64,000 nucleotides of DNA from Candidatus Peribacterales bacterium (GCA_020058765.1 JAGVDM010000004.1:1-64000); one strand, 5' to 3'. Positions 1 to 8,469 are shown, counted from the stretch's first letter. Notes: generated by a model from the sequence alone, not told the origin. Numbers and translations are program-made.

Positions 1-93
1 ACGTCTGTTGAGTTTGTCACGCCCTAAGTCTGTATATGCCAAGGAGTCTTTTCTCCTCGAAGGCAGACCGTACGAATTAGGCCACGTGTATGT

Positions 94-168
94 TGGCTGG
101 GGAGGAGGGATTCGAACCCCCGAATGCCTGCTCCAGAGGCAGGTGCCTTACCACTTGGCGACTCCCCA
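94..168 (-). tRNA. tRNA-Gln (anticodon CTG)
   Basis: Read on the minus strand it folds into a full cloverleaf: acceptor stem TGGGGAG/CTCCCCA, D-arm GCCAAGTGGTAAGGC, anticodon stem CCTGC/GCAGG around loop CTCTGGA (anticodon CTG), T-arm with GGTTCGAAT, discriminator G and an encoded CCA end. The G discriminator and overall sequence fit glutamine tRNAs. Confidence 0.96.
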
Positions 169-178
169 ATGCCGGGAT

Positions 179-208
179 ATCCTAGCAACCCGGAAGGGCG
201 CAGGACAA
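179..208 (-). promoter_or_regulatory. Promoter for tRNA-Gln
   Basis: Minus-strand -35 TTGTCC (203-208) and -10 TAGGAT (179-184) are separated by 18 bases and lie just upstream of the tRNA 5' end at 168. Predicted from sequence only. Confidence 0.6.
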
Positions 209-231
209 TTCGTTCTTGGGGAAATTCAGGA

Positions 232-768
232 TTACTCCTGTTCTTCCTCTGGCGCGATGACCTTCATACTTCCGCTTGTCGCCCGCATTTCCTTGCGGAT
301 CTTGTTACGGAGCGTATCCAAGCAAATATTCCTTGGGCGGCCGTGAGGCACTTCGGTCATGCAGCGCAGCTGCTCTACTTTGAAGTCGTTCAGGTATGAG
401 CGGCGAGCGGTGTTGTGATCCTCCGCAGGTGTAAATTCTTTGTACGTCTTGCGCTCAGCAGCACGGCGGCGGTTGTCCAACGTGCGCTGGGTTTGCAAAC
501 GATCACGCATGCGCCCCTGGCTCCAGTCCTGCTGATCATAGAGGTCATACGCCCCTGTTGGCTTACTCTTACCGCCCGTCACTTTGGTGCGTGCGAGTTG
601 GCGCAGTTTGCAGCGTTCGTAATCTTTGGTGTCCTCACGCTCGCATACGCGCAGCAGCTCCTGTTGCTGGCCAGGCGTGAGCGATTTCTCCACGGCGTTG
701 ATCTCCGTGGTGCTTACTTGATTCAAATAGAGAGCGACGATGGTGGATCCTGCGATGAGTTCGAGCAT
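232..768 (-). CDS. Membrane-anchored hypothetical protein, charged C-terminal region
   Basis: I do not recognise a family. The chosen start gives 178 residues beginning with a hydrophobic stretch (IAGSTIVALYL, about residues 4-14), which could be a signal anchor. The rest is very polar and rich in Arg, Lys, Glu and Gln, with three cysteines in the middle (CEREDTKDYERC and one near RCMTEV). Alternative in-frame ATG starts lie at 789 and 801; a longer form would run into the divergent gene at 865 and is not needed. The gene is transcribed towards tRNA-Gln. No clear Shine-Dalgarno sequence precedes any of the candidate starts. Confidence 0.6.
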   Translation of the reverse strand: MLELIAGSTIVALYLNQVSTTEINAVEKSLTPGQQQELLRVCEREDTKDYERCKLRQLARTKVTGGKSKPTGAYDLYDQQDWSQGRMRDRLQTQRTLDNRRRAAERKTYKEFTPAEDHNTARRSYLNDFKVEQLRCMTEVPHGRPRNICLDTLRNKIRKEMRATSGSMKVIAPEEEQE

Positions 769-829
769 AGTGGTCTCTATTCTCTCCATATCTGCTCGCA
801 TAGCAAGTGCATTGAATGCATGCAGGTGA

Positions 830-858
830 TTGCGCTCACACTTTGCAGGGATTAGATT
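830..858 (+). promoter_or_regulatory. Promoter for AIM24-family gene, leaderless type
   Basis: TTGCGC (830-835), 17-base spacer, TAGATT (853-858). The start codon at 865 is only 6 bases after the -10, so transcription should begin at or next to the ATG. Confidence 0.5.
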
Positions 859-864
859 GCATGT

Positions 865-1584
865 ATGCAATACGAAATCATTCAGCGACCGAGCTACAGC
901 GCGCTGCGTTGTGTGCTTAACAAAGACGAGGAAATCCACGCCGAATCGGGCGCCATGCTTGCCATGGATGCCACGGCACACATTACGGGCACTATGAAAG
1001 GTGGCCTATTCCAAGCGCTCAAGCGCACAGTGCTCACAAGTGAGAGCTTCTTTGTCACTACTATTACCGCGCAGTCCAATGAGAGCGAAGTGTATTTGGC
1101 TCCGCGCGCCACTGGCGATTTGGAATCCATTGAGCTCAAAGGTGATGAATACATTGTGCAGGGCGGTTCCTTCCTGGCCGCAGAGCCGGGTATAGAGACC
1201 GACGCCAAGTTCACAGGCTGGAAAGGGTTTGTAAGCGGCGAGGGCATCTTCATGATCAAGGCGCGCGGTACTGGCACCATGTTCGTTTCCAGCTTTGGCG
1301 GCATCGTGCACAAGCAGATCAAAAAAGGAGAGCGCTTCATTGTGGATAACGGCCACATTGTCGCGTTCCCCAGTTCCATGACCTACGAGATCCGCCGGGT
1401 GGGGAAGGGGATTGCCGATATGGTCACCACGGGCGAAGGTCTTTCGGTGGAGTTCGAAGGGCCGGGCACGATCCTCATGCAAACACGTAACCTACGAACG
1501 TTTGCAGAAACGCTCAATCCCTTCCTCCGTGCGCCACATCGCAGCCAGGGGAGTGGGTTCCTAGGGCAGATCTTCGGCGGGTAA
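865..1584 (+). CDS. AIM24 / TIGR00266 family protein
   Basis: The 239-residue product matches the AIM24 family over its whole length: ESGAMLAMD near residue 30, GGLFQALKR near 50, then alternating short beta-strands and Gly-rich turns (FLAAEPGIETDAKFTGWKG, SSFGGIVHK, VDNGHIVAF) and a C-terminal GFLGQIFGG. Family members form double-stranded beta-helix trimers and are soluble; their bacterial role is not established, and the yeast homologue acts in mitochondrial membrane organisation. The start at 865 follows a -10 box by 6 bases. It converges with ppa, with 4 bases between the stop codons. Confidence 0.9.
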   Translation: MQYEIIQRPSYSALRCVLNKDEEIHAESGAMLAMDATAHITGTMKGGLFQALKRTVLTSESFFVTTITAQSNESEVYLAPRATGDLESIELKGDEYIVQGGSFLAAEPGIETDAKFTGWKGFVSGEGIFMIKARGTGTMFVSSFGGIVHKQIKKGERFIVDNGHIVAFPSSMTYEIRRVGKGIADMVTTGEGLSVEFEGPGTILMQTRNLRTFAETLNPFLRAPHRSQGSGFLGQIFGG

Positions 1585-1588
1585 TCGC

Positions 1589-2101
1589 TTACTGCTGAAT
1601 CACGCAGCGCCGGATGACATCCTCTGCTGCCTTGCGGTCCTTCCAGCCGGCGATTTCCACTTTCTTGCCTTCGAGCTCTTTATAGACCTGGAAGAAGTGT
1701 GCGATCTCGTTGAGGATCGGCTGCTGGATATCCGTCACTTCGCGCATGGTATCGAAGCGCACATCGTGCACGGGCACACAGAGCAATTTGTCGTCTGGTG
1801 CGCCGCCGTCGATCATTTCGAGCATGCCAATTGGTCGCGCTTCTATGAGTGTGCCGGGGTAGGTTGCATGCGTAACAAGCACGAGCGCATCGAGCGGGTC
1901 TCCATCTTCCGCAAGCGTACCGGGCACAAAGCCGTAATCACCCGGGTAGTGCAAAGGTGAAAAGAGAACGCGATCAAGCTTGAGGATGCCGAGCTCATGG
2001 TCGAACTCGTATTTGTTCTGCGATCCTTTGGGGATTTCCACAAGCACGTGGATGCGCTCAGGCACCTGCGGGCCGGGGGTGAGAGTATGGAATGGTGACA
2101 T
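1589..2101 (-). CDS. ppa: Inorganic pyrophosphatase (family I)
   Basis: Hydrolyses pyrophosphate to phosphate in the cytoplasm, pulling biosynthetic reactions forward. The 170-residue length is typical of bacterial family I enzymes. Motifs seen are EIPKGSQNKYEFD near residue 23 (active-site Glu and Lys), YPGDYGFVPGTLAEDGDPLD with the metal-binding DGDPLD signature near 67-72, and HDVRFD/KDRKAAEDVI towards the end. It lies 14 bases downstream of the lipoprotein gene on the same strand, so the two may be co-transcribed. Confidence 0.97.
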   Translation of the reverse strand: MSPFHTLTPGPQVPERIHVLVEIPKGSQNKYEFDHELGILKLDRVLFSPLHYPGDYGFVPGTLAEDGDPLDALVLVTHATYPGTLIEARPIGMLEMIDGGAPDDKLLCVPVHDVRFDTMREVTDIQQPILNEIAHFFQVYKELEGKKVEIAGWKDRKAAEDVIRRCVIQQ

Positions 2102-2115
2102 GGGCGGTCACCGTA

Positions 2116-2628
2116 TCAGAATCTGCAACCACCGTCCCATAATTCCCACACATTGCAGCTCGCCCCGGCGAGTGTGCATGTGCCCTGCTCTTCACCGTCC
2201 ATTCCGGTCTTGCGATATCGCCCACCAATGAGCATGCAGTACCGCGCTGCCGGTGTTGCACCTGCAACGTGCACCCCGTGCGCGGGGCAGCGGCCATTTG
2301 CGAGTGCACTAGCTTCGCACTGTCGGCCATTTGGCAATAGGCAGACGAGAAACTCTGTTCCCAGTGGCGGCTTACGTTCCGTACGGAGCGTGCCGCCTAG
2401 TGCGGCGCAGTCTTTGGGTGTGTCTTGCGCTGTGGTTTTTTTCCGCACAGAGACGTGCGTATCGTTCTCCATTGCGGCGGGCATTACAGAGCTCAATGTG
2501 TTCGTTGCTGCACTGCTCGTTGCACCAAGCGAAACCACCGTGCCAGAGCCCACTGTAGTAGGAGCGGGCAATACGGGGTTGCATGCGGAGAGTGCAATGC
2601 AGAGAGCTACGGCGAAAATTGGTCGCAT
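2116..2628 (-). CDS. Lipoprotein with two DUF333-like Cys modules
   Basis: The chosen ATG (2628) gives 170 residues beginning with a lipoprotein signal, MRPIFAVALCIALSAC, with lipobox LSAC and Cys16 as lipidation site; upstream in-frame codons would put 30 polar residues before it. After a low-complexity Ser/Thr/Ala linker come two related Cys-containing modules of about 40 residues: CAALGGTLRTE...GRQCEASALANGRC and YCMLIGGRY...GTCTLAGASCNVWELWDGGC. The spacing (C..GG..., then C...G..C..W....G.C) resembles DUF333, a small domain of unknown function common in exported proteins. Likely surface or periplasmic-side anchored. Confidence 0.7.
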   Translation of the reverse strand: MRPIFAVALCIALSACNPVLPAPTTVGSGTVVSLGATSSAATNTLSSVMPAAMENDTHVSVRKKTTAQDTPKDCAALGGTLRTERKPPLGTEFLVCLLPNGRQCEASALANGRCPAHGVHVAGATPAARYCMLIGGRYRKTGMDGEEQGTCTLAGASCNVWELWDGGCRF

Positions 2629-2709
2629 GCCGATATTGTCGGGTACGGTAGCCAGCCAAGGCAATAGCTCGCTGTTCCGTGGCGCGCGTGTCTCGTTTCT
2701 GTCACTATC

Positions 2710-4566
2710 ATGTGGCAAATGTCATTGCCGTTTACTCGTATGCATAGGGAGGATATCGCACGCAAATACCGCAAACTGCGCGAATTGTTTCAGCTGATGG
2801 GCGCTAGGCCGCATCACATTCTTTTCCCGGTGCTTCTTACCTTCCTTTCTGCCGCGTCGTCGGGCATTGGCCTCGGTTTGCTGGTGCCAATTGCACGCGG
2901 TGTAGCATCTGGGGATTTTTCGTTTGTTGCAACTACACCTGTTCTCGGTACGGCAGTTGCATGGGTATTCCGACTCACTGGTGCCGTGCAGAACGACAGG
3001 ATGACGTTCCTCGTTATTGTGCTTTTCGTGGTCTGTGCGCAGCTTCTCTATCATTTGATCTGGTATGGGAACCATGTGTTCATCTCGTATAGAAATACAC
3101 TCTTCCATGAGCGCGTGAGCACACTGCTGTACCGCAGATATCTGTCCTTCGGAAAACAATTCTACGATCGAGAGAGTCAGGGGAAATTGCAGACAGTCCT
3201 GTCGTACCCTACAGAGGTATTGTTCTTCCTGCATGTCATGCAGGTGCTTGCCAATTCACTGTTTCAAGTATTGGCGCGTTTCACGATCATGCTCTTTATT
3301 TCCTGGCAATTATCGCTCTTGGCAACGTTGGCAGCACCAGTGATTGCCATTGGCATTCGGTTCAAGGCAAAGGGAATCCGCACACGTTCCGAGGAGCGCC
3401 ACCAGTTGCTCGTGCAGCTTGGCAAGGAGCGATACAACGTGCTCACGGGGATTGCATTGGTAAAAAGTTACGCCAATGAGGATCGCATGCTCGAGCGCTT
3501 CACGCGCATGCAGGATCGGTTCCGAGAGCTTACGTATCAGCTGCAGCTCATTCATGGTCTGGCAGAACCCATGCAGAAGCTCATTCTTCTCTTCGCGTTC
3601 CTGGCTATTCTCATCTTTGGTGGATCGTTGGTGCAGGGGATCAGCGTGGAGCAAATTTCTTTGATTGCAATCTTCTTCTACGCCGCAAGCGGCATGCTTC
3701 CGCATTTTGCGGAGCTGGGCAAAGCAGGTCTTTCGCTCACAGAGTATGCGGTACCGGTATCCGAATTGCTGCGCATGTTCGACGATGAAGGCAAATTCAT
3801 CATTCCGCAGGGCAGCAAGGAATTCATGGGTCTCAAGCGAGGCATTGCGTTCCACAATCTCACATTCGGTTACCAGCCAGACCAAGAAGTGCTCAAGGAG
3901 CTCTCATTCGATGTGCAGAAGGATTCTACTGTTGCACTTGTGGGCCCGAGCGGTGCAGGCAAAACCAGTACCGTTACATTGCTGCTTCGCCTGTACGATG
4001 TGCAGCCAAACTCTATTTTGCTCGATGGTCAGGATATCCGCGACTTTACCCACGCATCGCTGCAGCGCCACATGGCCTATGTGAGCCAAGAGCCGGCGCT
4101 TTTCAACGAAACATTGCGCTACAATCTCACTTTCGGTTTGGATCGCGATGTGACGGATGCGGAACTAGCGCAGGTAGCCGAGAAGGCGCGCCTCACAGAG
4201 TACGTACAAAGCCTCCCCAAAGGATGGGATACCGAAGTAGGGGACAGAGGTGTGCGTCTTTCCGGCGGAGAGAAGCAGCGCATCTCCATTGCGCGCGCTC
4301 TCCTAAAGGAAGCAGATATTCTTATTTTGGACGAAGCGACGAGCTCCCTCGATTCCCAAACCGAGCGCTTGATCCAGGAGGCGGTGGATGCCGCCGTGCA
4401 GGGCAGAACCGCAATTGTCATCGCCCACCGACTTTCCACCATTCAGAATGCAGACAAGATTGTGGTGCTCCGCGACGGGCGCGTGATGGAGGAGGGAACC
4501 CTAGAGGCCCTGCTCGAACGCAAGGGCCTCTTCAGCAAGCTGTGGGAAGCACAGCAGTTCTACTAG
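2710..4566 (+). CDS. ABC transporter, fused permease and ATPase (MsbA/exporter type)
   Basis: The 618-residue protein has an N-terminal six-helix type I exporter transmembrane domain (about 35-350) and a C-terminal nucleotide-binding domain. In the latter: Walker A GPSGAGKTST, Q-loop YVSQEPALFN, signature LSGGEKQR, Walker B ILILDEATSSLD and H-loop IAHRLSTI. It works as a homodimer or heterodimer in the cytoplasmic membrane; half-transporters of this layout export lipids, peptides or drugs, and the substrate cannot be told from sequence. In-frame ATGs at 2719 and 2740 are alternative starts; none has a clear Shine-Dalgarno sequence. The stop overlaps the stop of the convergent gene by a few bases. 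Confidence 0.95.
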   Translation: MWQMSLPFTRMHREDIARKYRKLRELFQLMGARPHHILFPVLLTFLSAASSGIGLGLLVPIARGVASGDFSFVATTPVLGTAVAWVFRLTGAVQNDRMTFLVIVLFVVCAQLLYHLIWYGNHVFISYRNTLFHERVSTLLYRRYLSFGKQFYDRESQGKLQTVLSYPTEVLFFLHVMQVLANSLFQVLARFTIMLFISWQLSLLATLAAPVIAIGIRFKAKGIRTRSEERHQLLVQLGKERYNVLTGIALVKSYANEDRMLERFTRMQDRFRELTYQLQLIHGLAEPMQKLILLFAFLAILIFGGSLVQGISVEQISLIAIFFYAASGMLPHFAELGKAGLSLTEYAVPVSELLRMFDDEGKFIIPQGSKEFMGLKRGIAFHNLTFGYQPDQEVLKELSFDVQKDSTVALVGPSGAGKTSTVTLLLRLYDVQPNSILLDGQDIRDFTHASLQRHMAYVSQEPALFNETLRYNLTFGLDRDVTDAELAQVAEKARLTEYVQSLPKGWDTEVGDRGVRLSGGEKQRISIARALLKEADILILDEATSSLDSQTERLIQEAVDAAVQGRTAIVIAHRLSTIQNADKIVVLRDGRVMEEGTLEALLERKGLFSKLWEAQQFY

Positions 4567-5138
4567 GATTGCTGCAATGCATCACGCCGCTCTGCGTCCT
4601 GTGATTGCTGTGTGGTAACCGCTTTTTGCACATCTTCACTATTTCGTACGGCATCGGAAACGCCCGGGAGCTGCAGTACCCATGCACGCGCTCCCGCTTG
4701 GATCGCTGCTACGAAGAATGCGGGTGGAAGTGCTTCTACTGCGTCCTTTGGCGCTTGCTTGAGCGTATGCCCTGATGACTCCACAGCCGCTGCAAGCAGT
4801 ACTTGCTCATTGCGTTGCAGGGTTTCCGGGAGCATGTGGAACACACAGCCGAAGCGGTCGCGAATGAGCATGATTGCTTCCTCGGGTGTTTGAGGAAGAT
4901 CGGCCTGCGACCCATTGAATATCCGGTCGATCCGATCATTGTGCTCCCAGCCCTGTTTCAGATAATCACGTTTGTGTGGCGTATACGCGTACACCGGTGT
5001 TTCTGCTTCCTCTGTGCGCGGGTATATCACTTTCTTTCCGGTGACGCGGTACATCTGGTCACGTTCATCCGGTCCGTAGCGGCCTGCTTCATCTACGATA
5101 GTATCGTCTCTGGTTATTGTTTCGATTGCGTTGTGCAT
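4563..5138 (-). CDS. Hypothetical protein, 191 residues
   Basis: No family recognised. The product is soluble and mixed-charge: an N-terminal part with TRDDTIVDEAGRYGPDE and VIYPRTEEAETPVYAY, a middle with TPEEAIMLIRDRFG and LLAAAVESSGHTLKQ, and a Gln/Asp-rich tail. The ATG at 5138 is preferred; a TTG at 5165 would add nine residues but sits directly on the T-tract of the hairpin at 5164-5195. That hairpin lies between the upstream region and the start, leaving no room for a normal promoter downstream of it, so expression may depend on read-through (see attenuator entry). Confidence 0.65.
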   Translation of the reverse strand: MHNAIETITRDDTIVDEAGRYGPDERDQMYRVTGKKVIYPRTEEAETPVYAYTPHKRDYLKQGWEHNDRIDRIFNGSQADLPQTPEEAIMLIRDRFGCVFHMLPETLQRNEQVLLAAAVESSGHTLKQAPKDAVEALPPAFFVAAIQAGARAWVLQLPGVSDAVRNSEDVQKAVTTQQSQDAERRDALQQS

Positions 5139-5163
5139 GATGGGAAGGGGAAAAGGAAAATAC

Positions 5164-5195
5164 AAAAAAACGCCTCCGCTGCTTGGAAGGGAGGC
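5164..5195 (-). terminator. Intrinsic terminator / possible attenuator
   Basis: On the minus strand the stem GCCTCC/GGAGGC with a 12-base loop is followed at once by seven T residues (5164-5170). It either ends transcription of the Tat-signal lipoprotein gene (stop at 5342) or, because the next start codon is only 26 bases beyond, regulates that next gene by premature termination. A second small hairpin, CGGTAGAACTACCG, precedes it at 5202-5215. Confidence 0.65.
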
Positions 5196-5220
5196 TCGCT
5201 TCGGTAGTTCTACCGTATCG

Positions 5221-5310
5221 TTACACGCGCAGCCTGCCTTCCCCTATAAGGAGGAGGTTCTGGAGGAGGCCGAGGAGAAGATCCCTCTGCTGCGTCATGT
5301 GCGCGTGCAT
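5221..5310 (-). other. Possible Leu-rich leader peptide ORF
   Basis: An ATG-to-TAA reading frame of 29 codons on the minus strand contains nine leucines, eight of them in the block LLLGLLQNLLL, and ends just before the hairpins at 5202-5215 and 5164-5195. The arrangement resembles an amino-acid attenuator. Against it: no Shine-Dalgarno sequence, and the best promoter match (TTGACA 5332-5337, AAAAAT 5309-5314) overlaps its first codons, so translation would have to start at the second Met (5298). Confidence 0.25.
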
Positions 5311-5341
5311 TTTTCCGGGTAGGGCTTGTGCTGTCAAGAAA

Positions 5342-5974
5342 TCACTCCGCAAGACGCCGAAACCGTCCGCTCACGGTGCGTTCCATGGGTTTCATGCTGA
5401 GCGGATGTGAGATGCGGCAAGGGATACCGTGCACCCACACTTCGGCATCTTCGGGCGCACTGGTATCCAGCGATTGCCCTGCTCGTGCAAGCGAGTGCTC
5501 ATCAAGCGTAATGCTCCCTAGGTCGGCATGGAGCTTGAGACCGCCTTCGGCACGCACGCCCATATTGGTCAGCATGCTTTTTGCATCTTCAACATTGATG
5601 CATACCCCGTCATTCGTGGAAATCGATTCGCAGCTAAACTGGGCATCACCAATACGTATTGTTGTGGGCGACGTGAACGTCACATCGCCTTCCCACACGC
5701 ATGTGCCGTTCTCATGCAACTGCAGATGGAACGGAATACCTACTACACTCTCTCGCCCCTCGAGAGCAGGTAAGCTGACCGGGATTTCTTTTTCTGGCTT
5801 CGATGCCGGTGTGGTCACGATGTTCATCGCCGCATCTTTGTGCGCACAGGAAGAAAGTGCAGGCACAAGCAAGCCCGCTATACCCAATTTGAGCAGATTC
5901 CGTCGCGTACACACTGTGTCCGATGATGGGAGGCGGAATGCGGCGCTCTCGGGTGTCGTTGGAAACTCGCGCAT
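5342..5974 (-). CDS. Predicted Tat-exported lipoprotein of unknown function
   Basis: The 210-residue protein carries, after a 22-residue polar lead, a twin-arginine motif CTRRNLLKLGIAGLL followed by a lipobox LSSC at about residues 40-43; this combination marks a Tat-dependent lipoprotein. The mature part is mostly beta-prone and polar (CVWEGDVTFTSPTTIRIGD, EGGLKLHADLGSITLDE) with four further cysteines. No family is recognised. The next upstream neighbour on the same strand is purM (57 bases apart). Two other proteins in the window (45051-46652 and 46672-47946) also have Tat-type signals. Confidence 0.7.
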   Translation of the reverse strand: MREFPTTPESAAFRLPSSDTVCTRRNLLKLGIAGLLVPALSSCAHKDAAMNIVTTPASKPEKEIPVSLPALEGRESVVGIPFHLQLHENGTCVWEGDVTFTSPTTIRIGDAQFSCESISTNDGVCINVEDAKSMLTNMGVRAEGGLKLHADLGSITLDEHSLARAGQSLDTSAPEDAEVWVHGIPCRISHPLSMKPMERTVSGRFRRLAE

Positions 5975-6030
5975 GACTCACTCTAAGCGCGATGCGCGCG
6001 CAAGCACAATAGCTGTATGAATCGAAAGGA

Positions 6031-7095
6031 TTACACTCGTAGTTCAGCGCCATCCCAAGCAGAAATCACGATGGTGGGATCTTTGGTGATCGTGCCTGCG
6101 CGTTTCGCCTCGATTCCCTGTGTTTTTAGCAGTGCGATGGATTCGTCCACGTTGCGCTCATCCACAACGATCATCATGCCGTTGCCCATGTTCCATGTTC
6201 GGTACGCTTCTTCTGTTTGCACAGAGCCAAGTGCAATCAGATCTTTCATGGCGTCATGCGGTTCCCACAAATCGGTGAGAGTGGCGCCGAAGCCTGTTGC
6301 CTTGAGTATTCTGCGGAATTTGCTGGGGATACCGCCACCCGTAATGTGCGCGATGCCTTTCACATCCACTGCTCGTTTTTCTCCGTATCGTCCAATGAGC
6401 GACAGAATTGCGGCATGGTAGATCACGCTTGGCGTGAGGAGAATCTGCCCCCATGTTGTGCCGTTGCGCCATTCCATATTGCACCACTCTTTCCCGTGCG
6501 TATCGGAGAGGATTTTTCGTACAAGGGAGAATCCGTTGCTGCGAGCCACGGAATCACGGAGGGTGATTACTGCGTCGCCTGGCTTGATTGTCTTGGGTTG
6601 CATCACCCGATCTTTCGCCACTACTCCCACCGCGGTTGCGCTCCACACCGCGCGCGTTACTGCGCCCGGCACTTCTGCGATCTCGCCTGCGGGGATTACC
6701 ACGCGTTGTACGGTGCATGCTTCTGCAAGACCCTTCAGCAAGGCGTCAATAATCTGCGGTTCTACTTTGGGAACATCGATACAGTTGGAGACGGAAATTA
6801 CCTCCGCACCTGTACACACGGCATCATCCACCACCATGGCGAGCAGATCGTATCCAAGGGTATCAAAGCGACCGACTTCGTAGGCAAGATCAATTTTCGT
6901 TCCTGTGCCATCGTCCGTTTGCACCAAATAGTACTCACCCATATTCAGCAGTCCCCCAAAACCATCGTGCTCCAGTACTGGCTCGCCCACCATCCCTTTG
7001 CGGGAGGCAAAGGTGGAAGCGGCATGTTCATATGCACTGCGGGATGCGCGGTCTCCCGCCTGAATGTCCACGCCAGCATCTTTGTAGGTCGTCAT
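6031..7095 (-). CDS. purM: Phosphoribosylformylglycinamidine cyclo-ligase (AIR synthetase)
   Basis: Closes FGAM to aminoimidazole ribotide using ATP, a middle step of de novo purine synthesis. The 354-residue length is typical. Features: TTYKDAGVDIQAGD at the N-terminus (family usually YxDAGVDI..G), LVQTDDGTGTKIDLAYE (the family's DGVGTK motif with T for V), GYDLLAMVVDDAVCTGAEV, and the glycine-rich AHITGGGIPSKFRRIL. The frame is open further upstream, but that part overlaps the divergent gene at 7145, so the ATG at 7095 is the start. Other purine genes in the window are purE and purN, each unlinked. Confidence 0.96.
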   Translation of the reverse strand: MTTYKDAGVDIQAGDRASRSAYEHAASTFASRKGMVGEPVLEHDGFGGLLNMGEYYLVQTDDGTGTKIDLAYEVGRFDTLGYDLLAMVVDDAVCTGAEVISVSNCIDVPKVEPQIIDALLKGLAEACTVQRVVIPAGEIAEVPGAVTRAVWSATAVGVVAKDRVMQPKTIKPGDAVITLRDSVARSNGFSLVRKILSDTHGKEWCNMEWRNGTTWGQILLTPSVIYHAAILSLIGRYGEKRAVDVKGIAHITGGGIPSKFRRILKATGFGATLTDLWEPHDAMKDLIALGSVQTEEAYRTWNMGNGMMIVVDERNVDESIALLKTQGIEAKRAGTITKDPTIVISAWDGAELRV

Positions 7096-7144
7096 TGGAT
7101 GCAGAGCATAGCAGCCTTCGCTGCTTTGGTGTACTCTTCCCGTT

Positions 7145-7657
7145 ATGCGACCGTCTACCGCCGTATTGCGCGCAATTCTGCTCTTCGTGGCCCTTGCTAC
7201 CTTTGGGTACGGGTACCTGTTCTTGTTCGAGCCAGGTGTGATCGGTTGGTTCTTCGATATTGAGGGGTATCCGGACGTTGCGCATGTACACCTCTCTATG
7301 TCCGTTGGGGTGCTCCTGCTCGTCTTTGCCATCGGTGCGCTCTTGGCCATGTTCCGGCCACTCAAGAGTGGCTGCATGATAACAATGCTTATCTTGCTCC
7401 ATTTCGCAATCTTCCTGTTCGATGTAGTCCTACTCGCAATTGGATCGGTGATACCCATGTGGTTCTTGCTCCCAGAAATGGGATACACCCTCCTTGTAAG
7501 TATTCTGCTCATTCGATTCTTCCCCGTGCGGGACAACAGTGTGGAGCTCTCGGAAAGTGCGGGCCAACTCGTCCGTGCATTCAAAAAGCAGGTCAAAAAA
7601 GAACAGAAGCACGAGCCAGCATCACCACTCCCGCCTCCACCCGAAACAACGCTCTAA
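7145..7657 (+). CDS. Four-helix membrane protein of unknown function
   Basis: The 170-residue product has about four hydrophobic helices (roughly 8-30, 49-69, 76-96 and 103-125) followed by a cytoplasmic-looking, Lys-rich and then Pro-rich tail. No family could be assigned. A TGGTGTACT extended -10 ends 9 bases before the ATG, so the mRNA should be essentially leaderless. It is divergent from purM and its stop overlaps the stop of ftsE by 4 bases. Confidence 0.75.
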   Translation: MRPSTAVLRAILLFVALATFGYGYLFLFEPGVIGWFFDIEGYPDVAHVHLSMSVGVLLLVFAIGALLAMFRPLKSGCMITMLILLHFAIFLFDVVLLAIGSVIPMWFLLPEMGYTLLVSILLIRFFPVRDNSVELSESAGQLVRAFKKQVKKEQKHEPASPLPPPPETTL

Positions 7658-8469
7658 CGCGAGGTGGAAATGATCTTCACGCTGCTTTTGCCACCGTGCT
7701 TCTCGTGTGGGTGTTTCGCTGGTGCGTGCTTGTGCGCATGCGTGGCGTGTTTTGCATGGTGCGCTGCCGCATGAGCCGGAGCGTCTTCCTTCTTTTCTGC
7801 ATGGTACGTGCCCACGCTGTCGCGGGTGATTTTCCCTGCGTCCAAACGAATCACACGTGTGCGCAATGCGTCCACCAAATGCGTATCGTGCGTTGCTAAA
7901 ATAATTGTGGAACCTGCGGCGTGAATGTCTTTGAGTAGGTGCAGGATCCGCATAGATTCTTCCGGATCCAAGTTCCCGGTTGGCTCATCCGCCAAGATCA
8001 CCATGGGTTTGTGTGCAATCGCACGTGCAATAGCGGTGCGTGCTTTTTCGCCGCCCGAAAGTGCATGGCACAGCACGTTCGCTTGCGGCTCCAGTTGCAT
8101 CTGCGTAAGCACTTCCTGCACCCGCGCAGTAATTGCACTGTCGCTCGCACCGCAAATTTCGAGCGGAAAAGCTATGTTCTCTGCAACGGTGCGGTTCCAC
8201 AGGAGCTTGTAATCTTGGAACACGATGCCGAGCCTGCGGCGATAGAGCTGCAGCGCATGCGCGGGAATCTTGCGTAGTTCCACGCCATCAATAGATACCG
8301 ATCCCTGATCGAATGCCTCTGCACCGATCAGAATGTGCATGAGGGTTGTCTTCCCCGCACCGCTTGGGCCGGTAATACAGGCGAATTCATTCGGTCGTAC
8401 GGCAAAACTTACTCCATCAAGGACTGCGCGTGCGCCGAAGCGCTTGGTAAGATTGTCGATCGTGATCAC
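7654..8469 (-). CDS. ftsE: FtsE-like ABC ATPase with His-rich C-terminal tail
   Basis: Residues 1-220 are a complete small ABC ATPase: Walker A GPSGAGKTTL, Q-loop VFQDYKLL, signature LSGGEKAR, Walker B VILADEPTGNLD, H-loop ATHD. FQDYKLL and DEPTGNLDPE are characteristic of FtsE, which with FtsX couples cell division to peptidoglycan hydrolase activation. The last 45 residues are an unusual His/Ala/Lys-rich tail (HAAAHHAKHATHAHKHAP and on). No ftsX lies next to it. GTG start; TATACT (8476-8481) lies 6 bases upstream, predicting a leaderless mRNA. A LolD/MacB-type ATPase cannot be fully excluded. Confidence 0.85.
   Translation of the reverse strand: MITIDNLTKRFGARAVLDGVSFAVRPNEFACITGPSGAGKTTLMHILIGAEAFDQGSVSIDGVELRKIPAHALQLYRRRLGIVFQDYKLLWNRTVAENIAFPLEICGASDSAITARVQEVLTQMQLEPQANVLCHALSGGEKARTAIARAIAHKPMVILADEPTGNLDPEESMRILHLLKDIHAAGSTIILATHDTHLVDALRTRVIRLDAGKITRDSVGTYHAEKKEDAPAHAAAHHAKHATHAHKHAPAKHPHEKHGGKSSVKIISTSR

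Noticed and set aside
7096-7596. N-terminal extension of purM
   Set aside because: It would overlap the divergent membrane-protein gene, has no similarity, and the conserved PurM start is at 7095.
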